Made by a program: the position numbers and the translations under genes. Of a DNA stretch of 5,535 nt, positions 5,042 to 5,535 are shown one piece after another. Numbering within the stretch: the stretch's first letter is position 1; the number at the start of each line of letters is the position of its first letter. The notes under the pieces were generated by a model. The model had not been told where the DNA came from. It ran no database searches and saw only the letters and a program-made list of their open reading frames with translations. The stretch spans positions 1-5,535 of the forward strand of contig JBHAFL010000095.1 of NCBI GenBank assembly GCA_041856085.1. Reading direction: 5' to 3'. This DNA comes from RUG754 sp041856085. GTDB lineage: Bacteria > Bacillota > Clostridia > Peptostreptococcales > Anaerovoracaceae.

Positions 5042-5059
5042 GTGCGAGCCGATTTTTTT
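5035..5059 (+). terminator. Plus-strand intrinsic terminator-like hairpin
   Basis: On the plus strand ATCGGCT (5035-5041) and AGCCGAT (5047-5053) form a perfect 7-bp stem with loop GTGCG, with seven T at 5053-5059. The T-run is on the plus strand only, opposite to all annotated genes, so it would stop antisense transcription heading into nrdG or end an unannotated plus-strand RNA. No convincing plus-strand promoter was found in 4941-5034; TATTAT at 4983-4988 lacks a -35. Confidence 0.6.
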
Positions 5060-5066
5060 CGGGTTG

Positions 5067-5535
5067 TCACATATATCTCTCGTCAAGAACCGTCCGTCCG
5101 GCCGCAAGCGACGCCTGAACGTCTATTATGCGCTGATTGCTGCTGCCGCGGTACCTTAAAGTCAGATCTCTCTTCTCTCTCTCATACCTGCCGTCAATCA
5201 GAATATCGGTATTAAGAAGCAGCATATGCACATTCTCGTCCTCCTCAGCCAGCTTCAAAAGCTCCTCAAACAGATAGCCCGTGTACACTATAACGCTCAG
5301 CCCCCTATCCTTGACGGCTTTGGCGAGGATATACGAGGGCCTCGGCTGAAACAGCGGGTCGCCGCCCGAGAGCGTTAACCCGTCGAGCAGAGGGTTAGCC
5401 TCTATTGCCGCCACTATCTTCTCTATTTCGCAGTCATAACCGCCGCCGAAGTCCCATGTGTCGACATTGTGGCATTCGGGGCAGGCGTGGCTGCAGCCCT
5501 GTGTAAACACCGCAAAACGCAGTCCGGGGCCATCG
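5067..5535 (-). CDS. nrdG: Anaerobic ribonucleoside-triphosphate reductase activating protein, N-terminus beyond window
   Basis: NrdG is a radical-SAM enzyme that uses a [4Fe-4S] cluster and S-adenosylmethionine to generate the glycyl radical on NrdD, the class III reductase that makes deoxynucleotides without oxygen. The frame is open to the window edge: 155 residues are visible, beginning DGPGLRFAVFTQGC, which is the family's conserved sequence, so the GTG at 5510 is internal and not the start. About 15-20 N-terminal residues are missing. Visible: the cluster motif CSHACPEC (CX3CX2C, residues 14-21 of the fragment), WDFGGG, the SAM-contacting LTLSGGDPLFQP, VYTGYLFEELL, and the typical C-terminal block LLNTDILIDGRYE followed by RYRGSSNQRIIDV. 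The stop TGA is at 5069-5067. The partner nrdD probably lies to the right of the window. No T-rich minus-strand terminator follows the stop; the hairpins at 4998-5059 may serve as 3'-end structure. Confidence 0.95.
   Translation of the reverse strand, partial: DGPGLRFAVFTQGCSHACPECHNVDTWDFGGGYDCEIEKIVAAIEANPLLDGLTLSGGDPLFQPRPSYILAKAVKDRGLSVIVYTGYLFEELLKLAEEDENVHMLLLNTDILIDGRYEREKRDLTLRYRGSSNQRIIDVQASLAAGRTVLDERYM

Noticed and set aside
4935..5159. Plus-strand open frame of 74 codons
   Set aside because: Crosses the hairpins and runs antisense into nrdG; no ribosome-binding site and no recognisable protein features.
5508..5510. GTG as the start of nrdG
   Set aside because: The frame is open to the window edge and the upstream residues DGPGLRFA are part of the conserved NrdG sequence, so the start lies outside the window.

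Overview
The window reads as a housekeeping stretch of an anaerobic Clostridia-type (Bacillota) genome. All seven genes lie on the minus strand, so transcription runs from high to low coordinates. The evidence for the lineage is the conserved Firmicutes neighbourhood rpmB - asp23/yloU-like - recG - rsmD - coaD - coiled-coil protein, strong AGGAGG ribosome-binding sites, use of GTG and TTG starts, A/T-rich intrinsic terminators, and an oxygen-sensitive class III ribonucleotide reductase activase (NrdG). A placement below class level is not supportable from these bases.

Layout from right to left: (i) nrdG, running off the right edge, stop at 5067. (ii) A 233-bp gap (4834-5066) with overlapping inverted repeats, a plus-strand terminator-like hairpin and the rpmB promoter. 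(iii) rpmB (bL28), a single-gene unit closed by a clear terminator at 4595-4623. (iv) A 230-bp gap (4409-4638) that holds this terminator and a dense set of palindromes (4453-4588). (v) A tightly packed asp23-like/recG/rsmD group with 4-bp overlap and 8-bp spacing. (vi) A promoter between rsmD and coaD that apparently starts a second unit, coaD plus a coiled-coil protein, ending in an intrinsic terminator at 290-319. (vii) The first 87 codons of an M20-family amidohydrolase, running off the left edge.

The genes serve separate core functions: deoxynucleotide supply without oxygen (NrdG), ribosome structure and 16S rRNA methylation (bL28, RsmD), replication fork and recombination repair (RecG), and coenzyme A synthesis (CoaD). 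Their grouping reflects conserved gene order rather than one pathway.

No coding system in this window looks new. The parts worth a second look are non-coding. The first is the palindromic island between rpmB and the asp23-like gene, which could be a small mobile-element relic or encode a structured plus-strand RNA. The second is the overlapping hairpin set downstream of nrdG. The apparent absence of fakA/yloV from its usual place between the asp23-like gene and recG is also notable.
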